Source of the DNA: Balamuthia mandrillaris
Taxonomy: Eukaryota > Discosea > Longamoebia > Balamuthiidae
Direction: 5' to 3'
Assembly (NCBI GenBank): GCA_031835245.1
Contig: JAVKOQ010000232.1
Location: 1-64,000 of the forward strand
DNA: 64,000 bases
Below the pieces are notes generated by a model. It saw only the letters and a program-made list of their open reading frames with translations. It ran no database searches and was not told the DNA's origin. The position numbers were made by a program, and so were the translations under genes. Positions within the stretch are counted from its first letter, which is position 1. The number at the start of each line of letters is the position of its first letter. Positions 33,565-44,558 of this stretch are shown here, piece after piece.

Positions 33565-35091
33565 ATGAAGCTCTTTTCGAGGGGGACCAGCGGAGGAGGC
33601 AAGAAGAAGCTGATAGACAGCGAGGAAGGGCTGCGCCACGCTTCCAAGAGCAACGAGGATGAGGTGGATGGCTTTGGAGAGGACCCTTGGGCCCAGGTAG
33701 AGCGAAACAAGAAAGAGCGCGGTTTGTCCCAACAACCTCAAGTGCACAGTCGGAATCCCTTTGAGGAAGAGGAGGACGAGGAGGGAGAGGGCGGCGCTGG
33801 TTTTGACTTTCTGGCAAAGGGTCGAGGACGTTCCTCCAGAAGCAACAGCTTTGGGTCGGGCAAGACCAAGACTTCCTCCTATCTGGCCAAAGAGCAGACC
33901 CTCCAACCTTTGTATTTTTCATCAGACGAAGATAAAGCAAGCAGCGATGACGAGAAGAGAAGAGCAAACAGTCCATGGAGCAACACCAATCACAACTTCA
34001 ACACCAAAGAAAGAAAAGCGTACGAAGAAGACAGAGGAGGTGACGAAGAAGGAGAAAGTTGGACAACGACAACAATGACAACGTCAACATCTAATAACAC
34101 CAAGAGGCTAAAACAAAAGTCGCCAAGGAAAAGCCCTCGCGCTCTGGGAATCTTCCCCGTACGCACCAAAAGCAAAGGCAGTAAGCTTCTCGATGACCAC
34201 GATGATGACGATGATGGTGATGATCATCCACAAGAAGCAAACAGAGCAGCTACTTACCAGCTTGGTGTGGTCGGTAACCGTAACGTTGTGGAGGGAGAGG
34301 AGGACGGAGAGGGAGAGGATGCTTGGGCAGGATTTGGGAAGAGGAACAGCACCAAGGAAAAAAAACTACAGAAGAAGCAGCAGAAGAAGGAGAAGAAGCA
34401 GCAGAAGGAGGCCGCGAGGTCTCGTCGCGGCAGTGAGAAGAGCTATGGTGGCAGCGACGTTGACGAGAGGATCAATGACTTCAATGAGGGAGAGGAAGAG
34501 AAGGATGAGTGGGACTCGTTTACTGCTTCTGGTGATCATCGATCGTTCAACAAGAACACCTTCGAAGAGACGTTCACACCTGCCTTTGAGGAGCGTGAGG
34601 CGGAAAGACGGAACGAAACAGCTCGAGGGAGGGTGGAAGGAGACTCAGAAGATGAAGAAGAGGCACAGCGCCGGATGTGGGGCCAAAAGCACAAGAAAGC
34701 AGGCGTAGAGCTGCAACAGCGTTATACGGAGAGCAGCGACAGCGAGTCTGGAGAGGAGAATATTGGATGGAAGGGCGTGGCTGACCGAAGCGGCAAGATC
34801 AAGTTGGGAGACGGAAGTTCCACCACAGCTCCCCCTGTTATGACAAAGAAGAAAAGCAAGCTCAGTCTTTTCAAGAGGAGCAACTCTCAATCTTCTATGA
34901 AGGGCAAGGGAGTTACCTCTCCGCGATTCTACGATGATGAGCTGAGCCAGACAGAGGAAGCGGCAGAGCACGGCGAAAGAGACATATTCTTTGAGGAGGA
35001 GGAGTCTGCTCTCCCCACCGGCAAGCCTAAGAGAGGCTTTCCTTCCATCTCGAGGAGAAAATCTTCCATAAAACTGAAAGGAGACTTTTAA
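33565..35091 (+). CDS. Intrinsically disordered protein with endocytic-adaptor motifs
   Basis: A single exon of about 508 codons from ATG 33565 (MKLFSRGTSGGGKKK) to TAA 35089-35091. No globular domain is visible; composition is rich in Glu, Asp, Lys, Ser and Gly. Short linear motifs stand out: DPW in GEDPWAQV, NPF in SRNPFEEE, and aromatic WxxF motifs in EDAWAGFGK and KDEWDSFTA. DPW and WxxF bind AP2 alpha-appendage domains and NPF binds EH domains in known endocytic proteins. Acidic residues flanking tryptophan, as here, are usual for such motifs. The basic termini could contact membrane. A role in clathrin trafficking is inference from motifs only. Confidence 0.6.
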   Translation: MKLFSRGTSGGGKKKLIDSEEGLRHASKSNEDEVDGFGEDPWAQVERNKKERGLSQQPQVHSRNPFEEEEDEEGEGGAGFDFLAKGRGRSSRSNSFGSGKTKTSSYLAKEQTLQPLYFSSDEDKASSDDEKRRANSPWSNTNHNFNTKERKAYEEDRGGDEEGESWTTTTMTTSTSNNTKRLKQKSPRKSPRALGIFPVRTKSKGSKLLDDHDDDDDGDDHPQEANRAATYQLGVVGNRNVVEGEEDGEGEDAWAGFGKRNSTKEKKLQKKQQKKEKKQQKEAARSRRGSEKSYGGSDVDERINDFNEGEEEKDEWDSFTASGDHRSFNKNTFEETFTPAFEEREAERRNETARGRVEGDSEDEEEAQRRMWGQKHKKAGVELQQRYTESSDSESGEENIGWKGVADRSGKIKLGDGSSTTAPPVMTKKKSKLSLFKRSNSQSSMKGKGVTSPRFYDDELSQTEEAAEHGERDIFFEEEESALPTGKPKRGFPSISRRKSSIKLKGDF

Positions 35092-35160
35092 AACAATAGG
35101 ACGGCGATGGATAATGTACTTACATAAAAGCTTTTTGCTGTGAATAATATATATTTTGGT

Positions 35161-35963
35161 TTAGTCTTTGCCTTGCACAACTTTAACTTGTTCCTCCAAC
35201 GAAGCAGATGGCAACGGTTCTAAGCTGAACGAAGTCTCCAGGAAAGGGTGACCTTGCACCACGGAGAGGGGGGCAGTAGCCACTGATTCTGGTGCAACCT
35301 TGATTGGCAATCGTGGCGACCCAGATGTCTCTTCCTTTTGTGAGTACTCTTCCTTCGTTCTGTCTTTTCCGTTGCTGAAACAAAGGAACTTTAGTGAGCG
35401 ATATCCGCACAGCTGAACAACTGAAAGGAAGACAGATACTCTATGAAGCGCACTGTTTAGCCACAAGTACTTGTCAGACACCATCTTTCAGAATCCTAAG
35501 CGCAAAGCGAACAACGTCTCACCTAATTCTGAAGGGACTGAGGGACTGGCAGAACCTCTTCTGCGGGTTGGCGGTCGAAGAAAAATCTCTCTGTCAGGAA
35601 CTCTGGGCTTTGGTTCCTCTTCCTTCTTTGTCGCGGCAGCAGGTTTCGGCTTCTTCGGCGTTGCTCGCGGTGTCTCAGAGGTCAGAGCGATAAAGTCCAG
35701 GGACTGTTCCACCGAGGTCGAAGCAGTGGGCATGCCCTGGTGTTGGGAATCGGCCAGCCTGGCTCGTTTTCTCCCTTCGAAAAAAGCCTTTTGCTTTCTC
35801 TCCCGCGCGTTCTGCTTTCGCTTTGCCACGTTTTGCCTGCAACTCCGTGGGGGGGAGGGACGAAACAAAAGGGGAAGAAAGAAAACAAAGTCAATGCGTG
35901 CTGAGCGTATACAACCCCAGACAGCACCCAACAAACCATGAACCTCCCATCCAATGCCTGTTC

Positions 35964-36011
<48 letters not shown>

Positions 36012-36209
36012 GTCTCTCTCCTCCCACTACGTCGTTTTTGTTTTGTTTTTTCTTCCTTCTACTATTTTTTTTCTGTTTGGACAGTTTTCTTCCTCCTTAT
36101 GCATGATTGTAAGAGCTCTTCTGCCCATAGTTGAACCACGCAGTTTGTCCATTGCTTCGGAAGCGAGACGGGAATGGACCGGTCGGTTCATTTTTTCCCC
36201 AAATTGCAA
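35161..36209 (-). CDS. Basic, probably nuclear protein of unknown function
   Basis: The proposed first exon (36209 to about 36028) is Lys/Arg-rich, ending KKIVEGRKNKTKT. It splices in frame at a TTGCAG acceptor near 35839 to QNVAKRKQNARERKQKAFFE and GRKRARL, followed by a Pro/Lys-rich region (PRATPKKPKPAAATKKEEEP). The last exon likely reads NGKDRTKEEYSQKEETSGSP to QVKVVQGKD, with stop at 35161-35163. The strong GTGAGA donor near 35520 does not join the last exon in that frame; a weaker donor 8 nt on does, so this boundary is uncertain. Alternative start Mets exist at 36188, 36152, 36128 and 36104. No family is recognised. The large intron contains (CT)n in the antisense direction, which is odd for this genome. 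Confidence 0.45.
35970..36008 (+). repeat. (CT)n microsatellite
   Basis: A CT run lies on the plus strand within the presumed first intron of the minus-strand basic protein. Other introns in the window carry CT on their own sense strand, so this tract is either an exception or a sign that the gene model here is wrong. Confidence 0.8.
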
Positions 36210-36231
36210 AGAAAAAAAAAAGGCAATAATT

Positions 36232-36256
36232 GGCGGGAAACTCTATTTTTGTCGAC
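36232..36256. promoter_or_regulatory. E2F-like site plus GTCGAC palindrome in a divergent promoter
   Basis: GGCGGGAAA at 36232-36240 matches the E2F/DP core, and GTCGAC at 36251-36256 lies in TTTTTGTCGACATTGG. The pair sits between the minus-strand basic protein (start 36209 or lower) and the LRR-PIN gene (start 36373). Confidence 0.4.
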
Positions 36257-36372
36257 ATTGGAAACTTGGCGTAGGAGAGGAGACAGGACACGAGCCAGGA
36301 TAGCGAGAGAAGGAAGAAAGAATAGAAAAAGAAAAAAGATCCGAGTGACACGACTGCGCGCGAGAGGGAGAG

Positions 36373-39300
36373 ATGTCCAGTCAAGCCAAAGCCGACAAGA
36401 AGAAGAAGAGGATGAAGAAGGACAAGAACCAAGAGGAAGAAGAGCAGCTATTCGACATTCGCTCCTACCAACAGCTCAAGGCGAAGACGAAATCATCAGC
36501 GCAGCAGGAGCAGATGACGCCCAAGAGCCAAAAGAAGAAGAAGAAGAAGAAGACGGAGACCACCAACACCCCTAAGGCGAACAACAAAGGGCAGAAGGTG
36601 CCCGCCACTCCACCTTCTGCCAAGAGCGGCCAAAAGTCATCGCTGCGAGGCTCCGCCTCCGGTGCCAAGTCCAAAGCAAAAGCCTCTACCGCCACCACCA
36701 CTCCCTCTCGCTCTCCTTTCTCGTCAAAGAACCCTTCCCCTTCCCCTTCTTCCTCTCAACACCAGAGGTCTTTCTTCTCTCCACAAGCCACTCCTCCTTC
36801 CAACAGCAACAAGAAAAAGCCCTTCTCCTCTTCCTTTCTTCATCGTCGCCCCTCTGCAAATTTCTCTCCCTCATCGGCTGCTGCCTCTCCTTCTTTTTCT
36901 GCCACGCCCTCAAAGAAAAGAGGACAGCTCTTGTTCCAACGCGTCTCCAACAGGGGAAGGCCGTTCAGCAACAGTGGCTTTGGACAGAGCGTTCGCCTCT
37001 CGACCGCGGAGATGTCGAAGAGAACGAGAACGGTGGATGTGTGCTTGGGCGGCCGTGGCTTGGCGGATGCGGATGTGGAGGCCTTTGTGGGATGGTTGCA
37101 GAAGAGCATGCCCCTCATTTATGCTGCTTCCTTTGGTTCTTCTTCTTCTTGTTCTTCTTATTCTTCTTCTTCTCTATCGTCATCTACTGTGGAGGTAGCT
37201 GCTGTTACAACAGTGACGGAAGAAGAAAAGAAAAAGCAAGCTTATAACAGTGAGGAAGAAGAGAACAAGAAGCACGAGGCGAAGACTTTTGAGACGAAAG
37301 GAGACAGCACTTCAGAGGAAGATTTGGAGGACGCAGTTGACGAAGAGGAAGAGGAAGAGGACGAGAAGGAAATCGATGTAGAATCATCTGATGGCGAAGC
37401 TGAAAGTGAACGAACAGAAGAAGATATAGAAACGGAGGATGAAGGAACAGCCAGTCGAGATGAAAGCGGCACACAGGAAGAAGATACAGAAGATGCAGCA
37501 GCGAACGAAGAGGAAGAAAAAGAAATCGCGAATGATGAATCGGAGGAAGTTGCTCGAGAAGCAAAGGAGACAGAACCAAACGAAGAACCAAGGGAAAAAG
37601 AGGTACTGCATCAACCACAGACGCAGCAAAAAAACACCACTTCAAAAAATAGAATACTCCTCTTCAATCTCCACTTTCAGGAAAACCGACTGGAAGACAA
37701 TGCCGTCAAACTTCTTTGCGAGTACTTTCTCTCCCAGCACAAAGAAGGCGTCGCTACCGTTCGTCGCTTCTACTTTTATCGCAACAGAATAAGGGACGAT
37801 GGCGCCAAGGCCATCGCGGCTTACGTTCGACAAGTGGCAGGAGAATTGTCTGAACTGCATTTAAGCCACAACCGAATCACTTTTGAAGGCATTCGCGAGT
37901 TATTGGTGGCAGTGAAGCAAAGCGGAGAGGATCAGAAGAAACCCCAAAAGAGTCCGTTGTGGATGCGAGTCGAGTATAACTATATAGCAGTGAAAAAGTT
38001 GGAGGAGTTTCTGAGGAAAGAAAACATTTCGTTCTGCGCAGCTAAACAACGAAGTACGTGCGCTCTCTCTCTCTCTCTCTCTCTCTTGCGTCCATCTTTC
38101 TTTCTACTGTTTTTGTGTTTGTCGTTAAAATGTTCTTTATATTTTTAGAGTTTTGCAGTACAGGAAGATGCTTAGAGAAAAAGGTTCCGCAAGTGCATCT
38201 CTACGTGTATGACTTGCAGTATTTACCTGCGGAGGAATCGTCCCGCTTAGTGGATGCTAAACGCGCTGTCTCCATTGCCAGAGAAAAGCAAAGAATGAAA
38301 AAAGAACAACAAGTCAAGCTTCCTGAAAGGCAACAAGCACAAGTGGAAGGAGGAGCAGAATCACAAACAGAAGATGAACCAAGTGGTGGATTTGCTTTGT
38401 TGAACGAGTTTCCGACGTATCTCTTTCTTGATACAAACGCGGTTATACATATGATGATGCCACAAGAATGGAATCGACTCATCAACAGCAATAGACCAAT
38501 TATGAATGAGACTGCAGATGGCGAGATAGAAGAGGTTGATGATGGTGGAAGGGGTGAGGATGAAGGATTCTTCTTCAAGAATTTGGTCAAGAAAGCTCAG
38601 AGACGTGAATTTGGCGAGTGCTTCGAGAATCCGGCCGATAGAGTCACCCTTATCATCACTGACACGGTCATGAGCGAACTGGATCATATTAAAACTACTA
38701 AACCTCATCTCAGTCGCTGCATTCGGCAGCTGCAATCGGAAACTGGCTATCTTGCGCAAAGCGTTCATCTTGGTTTGCTTGCTTTCAAATCTCGTTGCGC
38801 ACCTTTGATTGTCTTGCTCATTTAAGCAAAAAAAAAAAAAATGAAACTAGGTTTTGTGGAGATGTTAGGAGCGCATCAAGGAGAACATCTGGTCTCATTT
38901 GGAGACAGACAAATCGTGGAGCAAGAAGAGGACGACAAACTCTCCAGCAAGGGCGGTCATAGCAGCCGCAACGATCGCCGCATCATCGATGTAGCTCTCT
39001 TGTGGAACACAGAGATCGGAGTGACGGGAAATGTGGTTTTGATAACGGGAGATAAAGGAGCAGCAGAGACAGCCAAAAGACACAATCTTCCAGCAGCTTC
39101 TTGGCGTGACCTAAACGAGAACCTTTTGAAGAAGGAAAAAGAGAACGAAAGTACAGAGGAGAAAAAGTTGTGGACGGCAACACGTATAAAGAGATGCATC
39201 CCTAGAGCGCTCTATTATGGAGGAAAGATGATGGCAGAAGCGCCGGTCAGATCCTCAAAGAGCATATTCCAGGAGTTGAGCTGCGCTGTGACATTGACCG

Positions 39301-40115
39301 ATCGATTGGCGGAGGCACTTCGTTTTGTTCTTGCTGAAAACCAAGAGATGAAACGGAGATCGGAAAAAGAAGTTGGAGGTGACGAATACGAAGGCAAGGA
39401 AGAGATGTTATTTGAGGAACTGATAAGAGACGCGGTAGAGAGCAAAGTGAGATGGGAACAACTGATTCAGCAACAAAGAGTTGGACCCTACCTGTTGACG
39501 CAATCGTCTTCGGCTTCTTCACTCTCCTCCCAAACAACAGCATCATCAACAAAAGAAGAGAAGCAGCAACAAGCCACCGTAGGTGCTATCATGCAAGAGG
39601 ATGTTGCTACCACGGTCACTACTGCGACAGTACAAGAGACTCTGAAAGGAAACGAAGGAGCAGAAGGAAACGAAGACAGACAACCGGAACAGGCAACACA
39701 AGAGGAAGAAAAGAATGAGCAACGAGGAAACCAAGAAATAGAAGATGGAAAAGAACAAGAAAGCAAGAAAGAAAGGAAAGACGAACGACACGGTGAACAA
39801 GAGGAAGACGAAAACGAGGGAGAGGATGGAAAGGAAGATAGAAAAGAAGAAAGACACGGGGAAGAAGGAACAATGGAAGAAGAAATCCAGAAAGAAGTGA
39901 GGCAAGAACAAACTGAAGGCACAACGGCAACAAAAGAACAAACTGAATGTCCAGAAGCGATCAAATCTGTACCTCTATTTGAAGCTGTGGAACCCAAAGA
40001 ACACACATCCGTTCAAGAGCAAGAGAGCAAAGAGCCTCCTTCTTCACTTCAAGTACCAAACGATGAGCTTCCCTCGTCCCCTTCTTCTACTTCTTCTCAT
40101 TCATCAGAGGACTGA
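36373..40115 (+). CDS. LRR-PIN fusion protein (putative endoribonuclease)
   Basis: Exon 1 gives a Lys-rich head, a Ser/Pro-rich region (about 80-190), an acidic region (about 285-410) and ribonuclease-inhibitor-type LRRs from about residue 430: LHFQENRLEDNAVKLLCEYF, FYFYRNRIRDDGAKAIAAYV, LHLSHNRITFEGIRELLVAV. A second exon (about 38150 on) carries the start of a PIN domain: YLFLDTNAVIHMMM with the first acidic residue, then ITDTVMSELDHIK with the second. Splicing of G-GTTTGC to AACTAG-GT (about 38774 to 38850) continues HLGFVEMLGAHQGEHLVSFG and GNVVLITGDKGAAETAKRHN, which holds the last PIN acid. The tail is very rich in E, K and Q and ends SHSSED. PIN domains are metal-dependent RNases (SMG6, Swt1). 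All expected acidic positions are visible, so activity is plausible; the target is unknown. Confidence 0.78.
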
Positions 40116-40973
40116 AACGTGGACAAATAGTTCTTGACTTGTTCAAATATTTCTCTCTCACTCACATCATCCGCATCAAATGTCCGAACGTATTCTTCTT
40201 CCTTCTCCTCTTCCTTCTCTTCTTCATCCTCTCTCATCAACACGTGTCGATTATTCGCTTCGTATTCAGGCCAAAGCACCTCCTCAAAGTACTCCCCGAA
40301 CGTCTCCTCCTCATCGGGAACTTCCTGCCATGCCTCTTCCCTCCGTTGGAGCCTTCGTTGGAAGCTCGTCTCGGGGCGGATGCGCAGGAACAGTTTGATG
40401 TCGAACAGGTCTCTCGTTTCTTTGCTGTGGTACAGCAACAAGCCTTCCACAAACAAAAACCTGTGTTAATGATTGTTGGGGAAGAAGAAGTGGTATCAGC
40501 TCAAAGAAAGACGGAGAGAGAGAGAGAGAGAGAGAGAGTTTTCTCTTACTTTGGATGAGACGAAAGCAGCCCAAGAGACTCGCTGCGGGCGCGAACGGCA
40601 GAGATGAAACGAGGCCAGTCGATGCTGCGAGGGCTGTCAAAGTTATAGACGAGACGGCCGGAGGTGGTTCTTTGTTGAGGGATGTCTTGGTAGTCCTTGT
40701 AGAAGGAGTCGAGGCTGAGCCACGTCGTCGTCCAACCTTCCCTACGAAACTTTTCTTGTTGTTGTTGTTGTTGAGCTTTTGCTTCTTCTTCTTCGTGGAA
40801 GAACGCTTTGGCTAAAGATTTGGACAGCGTAGCTGTTATGACGAAAACGGTTAAATTTTTTTGTTTTGAAAGATGAGAAAAGAGAAGCTAGAACTTTTTC
40901 CAGAGGAAGAAGCGCCAGCGATGCCAACCACCCACAGTGACTTGCTTTTCGTTCCTGTTCCTTCCCTCCTCAT
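40097..40973 (-). CDS. Nicotinamide riboside kinase-like P-loop kinase
   Basis: ATG 40973 starts MRREGTGTKSKSLWVVGIAG. The P loop is assembled across an intron (donor in GGAAAAA-GTTCTA, acceptor ATAACAG) to read GASSSGKTTLSKSLAKAF. Next come WLSLDSFYKDYQDIPQ and YNFDSPRSIDWPRF, then, after a second intron at about 40459-40553, FLFVEGLLLYH, DIKLFLRI and RRLQRREEAW. Together they match NRK1/uridine-kinase-type enzymes, with the NFDxPxxIDW block closest to nicotinamide riboside kinases, which phosphorylate the nucleoside on the way to NAD. The C-terminal tail is acidic. Its last 19 coding bases overlap the end of the LRR-PIN gene on the other strand. Confidence 0.75.
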
Positions 40974-41075
40974 CTTCTTTCAAAAATCTCAAAAAAATTG
41001 TCAACAATCGGATTCGAACGGTACGTCGCCGCTGCGCTAAGAGAAATCTTTGAAATTTCCTAGAAACCCGCCAAT

Positions 41076-41091
41076 CTTTTTCCCGCCAAAA
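41076..41091. promoter_or_regulatory. E2F-like site upstream of the Src1/MAN1-like gene
   Basis: TTTTCCCGCCAAAA matches the E2F/DP consensus in reverse orientation, about 120 nt above the start at 41212. Two more CCCGCCAA cores lie nearby, at about 41067-41074 and 41144-41151. The region also serves the divergent kinase gene. Confidence 0.45.
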
Positions 41092-41211
41092 CCAACCCAA
41101 CCGCACTTTCCCCCTTTCGCCAGCGGTTGACGCGTGGCAAACCCGCCAAAAAGAAAAAAAAGGGGGAAAGTGACTACGTGAAAAGAGAAGAGAGTAAAAA
41201 GCAAGAGAGAA

Positions 41212-43642
41212 TGTCCGAAGAAGACGACGTAGTGCTGGACCCAGAAAAATTAACGATAGCGCGGCTGAGGTCGGTCATCGCGGAGGAGGGCTTCCCGCAC
41301 GTCCTCCCCACCGGCACCGCCAGGAAGTCCGTCTACGTGCATCTCTACAACGAGCACGTCGCCCCCAAGCTGCAGAAACGGGCCGCGGCCAAGCTCACCC
41401 GAGAGAGACAGTCCTTGGGGGGAGCCTCCGCCGGGAGGAAGCTCGGCTTGGCGGACTCCCCCTCCACGGCGGCCAGGAAGAGGTCGGCACGGCGGAAGAC
41501 GGTCAGCAGCCTGCGCCCTGTGTCCTCGGAGGGTTCCGAGGATGAGGAGAACACGCCGCCTCAGCTGTCTCCCAACAAGCGACGAACGCTGCTATCGCCT
41601 CCTCCTTCTACCAGAAAAAAGACATCAGCTGCCTCTTCTGCTGCCACTTCCACTGCCACTCCAAAGACAGAACAGAAGCCTAAAAGATTGGCCAAACGTA
41701 GAAAGTCGTTGATGAGCCCTACTTCCGCTTTGCGAACGAAAAAGCAGAGCACGAAAGCAGAGGAAGAGGAAGAGACGAAAAAAGAGGAGGAAGAAGAGTT
41801 TGGCTCACGAGTGGAAGGAAAGAAGATCGTTTCTCCCAAAGCACGTAAGAAAGTCTCTCTCTCAACGAATGACTCTGCCTCTTCTTCCTCAGAGGAGAAA
41901 CAGCAGAGTGAGGAAGAAGAGGAAGCTCCCTCTGGGCTGGAGCCCATCACTTCCCCGGAGCAAGCTCGCAGGTTCCTTCGACGCAGACGCTCTGCCATTC
42001 CTTACGCCAGGGAGCGGTCTCCCTCCAAACCCGACAATGTTCCTCTCTTGGACTTGCCAGCCGAGACTACTTCTCCCTCTTCCTCAGCAAGCACCTCTAC
42101 TTCAACCACTGCTACCATGAAGCCTCTTCCTGTAGAGCATCGTCGTCCTTCCTCTCGCAAGGGCCATTGGTTCTGGCAGCTGCTGAATGGGCTCATGATA
42201 GTGGCAGAACTGTCTCTCCTTGCCATGATCGTGCTCTTCCTCTTCCCTTCTCTATTGCAATACCTTCCTCCTTTGCCCTTTACCATCACCGTTCCTTCCA
42301 CCACCACAAGTGAGAGTAGTGGTGGTAGCGGATGGTCCTTCTCCTCCTTCTTTCAACCGGCCGCAGTACCACTTCCCTATTGCAACACGGGAGACAAGCC
42401 AAAGCTAGCAGGAATCAATCCTGCAACTCAGGAGCACATCTTATCCTGTAGAATGTGTCCTCGCAATGGAATGTGCCGAGAGGGAGCGTTTGTTGGATGC
42501 AAAGAAGGCTTTGCCAAGAGTGCAGATGGAGAGAGCTGCGTGGAAGACGAGGAAATCACCCGAGCGGCTCACTCTATGAAGGAACCTGCCCGTGAGATCC
42601 TGTCCTATCGAAGAGGACTCTACGAGTGCCAACCGAATGACTACAGCAGTCCTGAAATAGCTGAAGCGGAGTTGAAGCAGCTGCTCAAGGAGCGAATCGC
42701 TGCTTCAGCCTCTTCTTTCTCATTCTTATGGGGAGATAGCTCTGCTCTTCTCTCCTCTGATGCTAAGTTTGAGGCCGCTTTCGATCGGTTCAAGAAGGAA
42801 GCAAAAGCAAACGAAGACCAATGGGACATCCATCAACGTCTTTCCTCTTCCGTTCAATCTCCCCAGCTCAACTTCTTCACCACTCGTCACATTACCCTTC
42901 CTCTCATGTGCGAGCTGCGACTTCGCCTGCTGGAGTTCAAGTGGTACTTGATGGCAGCCACTGCCGTCGCCCTCCTCATTCCATTCCTTATGTGGAAGCG
43001 CCGTCGAGCGTTGGCGGAGGCGGCTGAGGTTGATGCCCTTGTGGAAGAGGCCAAGGACCTGCTTGTCATGCAAAGACAACGCGCTCTGCAACAAGAGGAA
43101 GACAGTTATAAATCTTCTTCTTGGCTGCCGGTAACACATGTGAGGGACATGTTGTTCCATGACGATCCGGTCAGGAAGAAGAGGTATATAGGCAGCGCCA
43201 AGAAGGAACGTGAAATGCATCGCTTGTGGGCTCAAGTGGTCAAAGCGGTCAGCACTGATCGGCGTATGTATTCGCTCTCGCTCTCCCTCTCGCTCTCCCA
43301 ACTTTGCCTTGCGCTTATACTGACTGAACGAACAAACAAAAAACAGGTGTGTCTACATGTCCGCAAATAGTGGAGGGCCTCCAACAAACAACATGGGAGT
43401 GGGTCTCTCACATTCCAGAGGAACACGCCACGCAGCTGCTCAGCCCAAAGCGTGAACGGGGAACGCGAGCCTCCCTCGGACGTCCCTCCCTCCAACAACT
43501 AAATTTCTCGCCCAGAAGCGATTACGATGACGTTAATGAACCTCTGCAACAACAACAACAAGAGCACCATCACCATGAACATCAAGTTGGAAGTGGAGAA
43601 GAGCTCTCCCACGCTTCTTCGCTATATCCTCGCTTTGGTTAA
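41212..43642 (+). CDS. Src1/Heh/MAN1-like inner nuclear membrane protein
   Basis: The N terminus has a helix-extension-helix (HeH, LEM-related) segment: LTIARLRSVIAEEGFPHVLP then ARKSVYVHLYNEHVAP. A long basic, Ser-rich nucleoplasmic region follows. Two membrane helices, one near 42175-42260 (MIVAELSLLAMIVLFLFPSL) and one near 42950-43000 (WYLMAATAVALLIPFLMW), enclose a lumenal loop with a small Cys cluster, CRMCPRNGMCREGAFVGC. The C-terminal nucleoplasmic part is the Man1/Src1 C-terminal (MSC) domain. It is completed by an exon after a short intron (donor GTATGT at 43265, acceptor about 43347) giving CPQIVEGLQQTTWEWV. Proteins of this type anchor chromatin at the nuclear envelope. A Gln/His-rich tail ends at TAA 43640-43642. 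Confidence 0.8.
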
Positions 43643-43876
43643 TGAGTACAAGAACAAGAAGAAGAACAACAAGAAGAAGACGAGAAGGAGGAGGAGATCG
43701 ACCAGGAAGAGAAGAGAAGAGAGGTGAACTTGGAGTAAACCTCTCGTCCGTCATTCAACCTTTGTTTTTTTTCAAACGCAACTGCTTTCCAAACAATAAC
43801 AACAACAAGAACTATTCTATATTGTTGAATATACAAAAACCTCTCTCTTTCTTTTCGTTAACAGACCCTCCTCGGG

Positions 43877-44254
43877 CTAATGGTGGTGGTGCTGCTTGAT
43901 GGCATCGTGCTTTGGCGCGGTTTGGCAGCCGGGCGTCCCCAAGGGCATCTTGCAGCAGGCGTAGTAGGGGACCTCCACGTAGCTGGTTTGCACGTCGTGG
44001 GGGAGGAGGATGCTCTCCTCGGCCATGCGGGGCACCTCCATGGCCTCCTCGCCGGTGCCCACGGAGGGGCGATCGTGGTAGCGGCACTCCTCGTGGGCCA
44101 TTTCTTCTGCTGTGTCAAAGCCTTGGCCGCAACGAAAGCATACCCATGGGTGCTTTTCAAACGGAGAGAGAGATGCGTCTTAGCGAAGAGAGAAAAAAAA
44201 AGAAGAGAGGTTTGAAGTGGAGATAGGGAAGGGATGGAAACTTACTTCGCTCAT
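43877..44254 (-). CDS. Small Cys/His-rich (zinc-binding) protein
   Basis: Exon 1 is only nine bases (ATG AGC GAA, 44246-44254), followed by a GTAAGT donor. The acceptor is at 44153-44154 and exon 2 runs 43877-44152. The product is about 95 residues: HPWVCFRCGQGFDTAEEMAH then EECRYH gives a C-x2-C...H...C...H arrangement like a zinc finger. Later YYACCKMPLGTPGC and an HHHH terminus add further metal-binding residues. No named family is recognised. Coding exons are G+C-rich compared with the flanks. Confidence 0.6.
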
Positions 44255-44494
44255 TTTTTTTTTCGTTTGGATGGAGAGATAAACACTCAAAAAAAAAAAA
44301 CAATGGTTTGTTGTTCGTTGATTAGGCACTGTTGTGTTTCGTTGGTTGTGGTTTCGTTTGTTGCTTTAGATGTGTGGTTGGTATTTTTTTTTGTTGTTGG
44401 GGGACTTTTATTTTATTTCAGTTTTCAAGATCTTTTGGATGAAATTTCATCCAATTAGTTGTTTTGTTTCCGCCCGAATTTCACGGCGAAAATT

Positions 44495-44500
44495 GTCGAC
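44495..44500. promoter_or_regulatory. GTCGAC palindrome upstream of the RINT1-like gene
   Basis: The context is AAATTGTCGACATTTG, 59 nt above the chosen start at 44559. The small zinc protein gene diverges on the other side. Confidence 0.4.
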
Positions 44501-44558
44501 ATTTGAAGACATTCCAAACATTCTTGAAATAGTTGTTGCAACAGAAGAAAAGCAAACG

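Noticed and set aside
40985-41050. A-box-like TTAGCGCAGCGG and B-box-like GTTCGAATCC on the minus strand
   Set aside because: The two boxes are almost adjacent, leaving no room for an anticodon arm, so it is not a functional tRNA.
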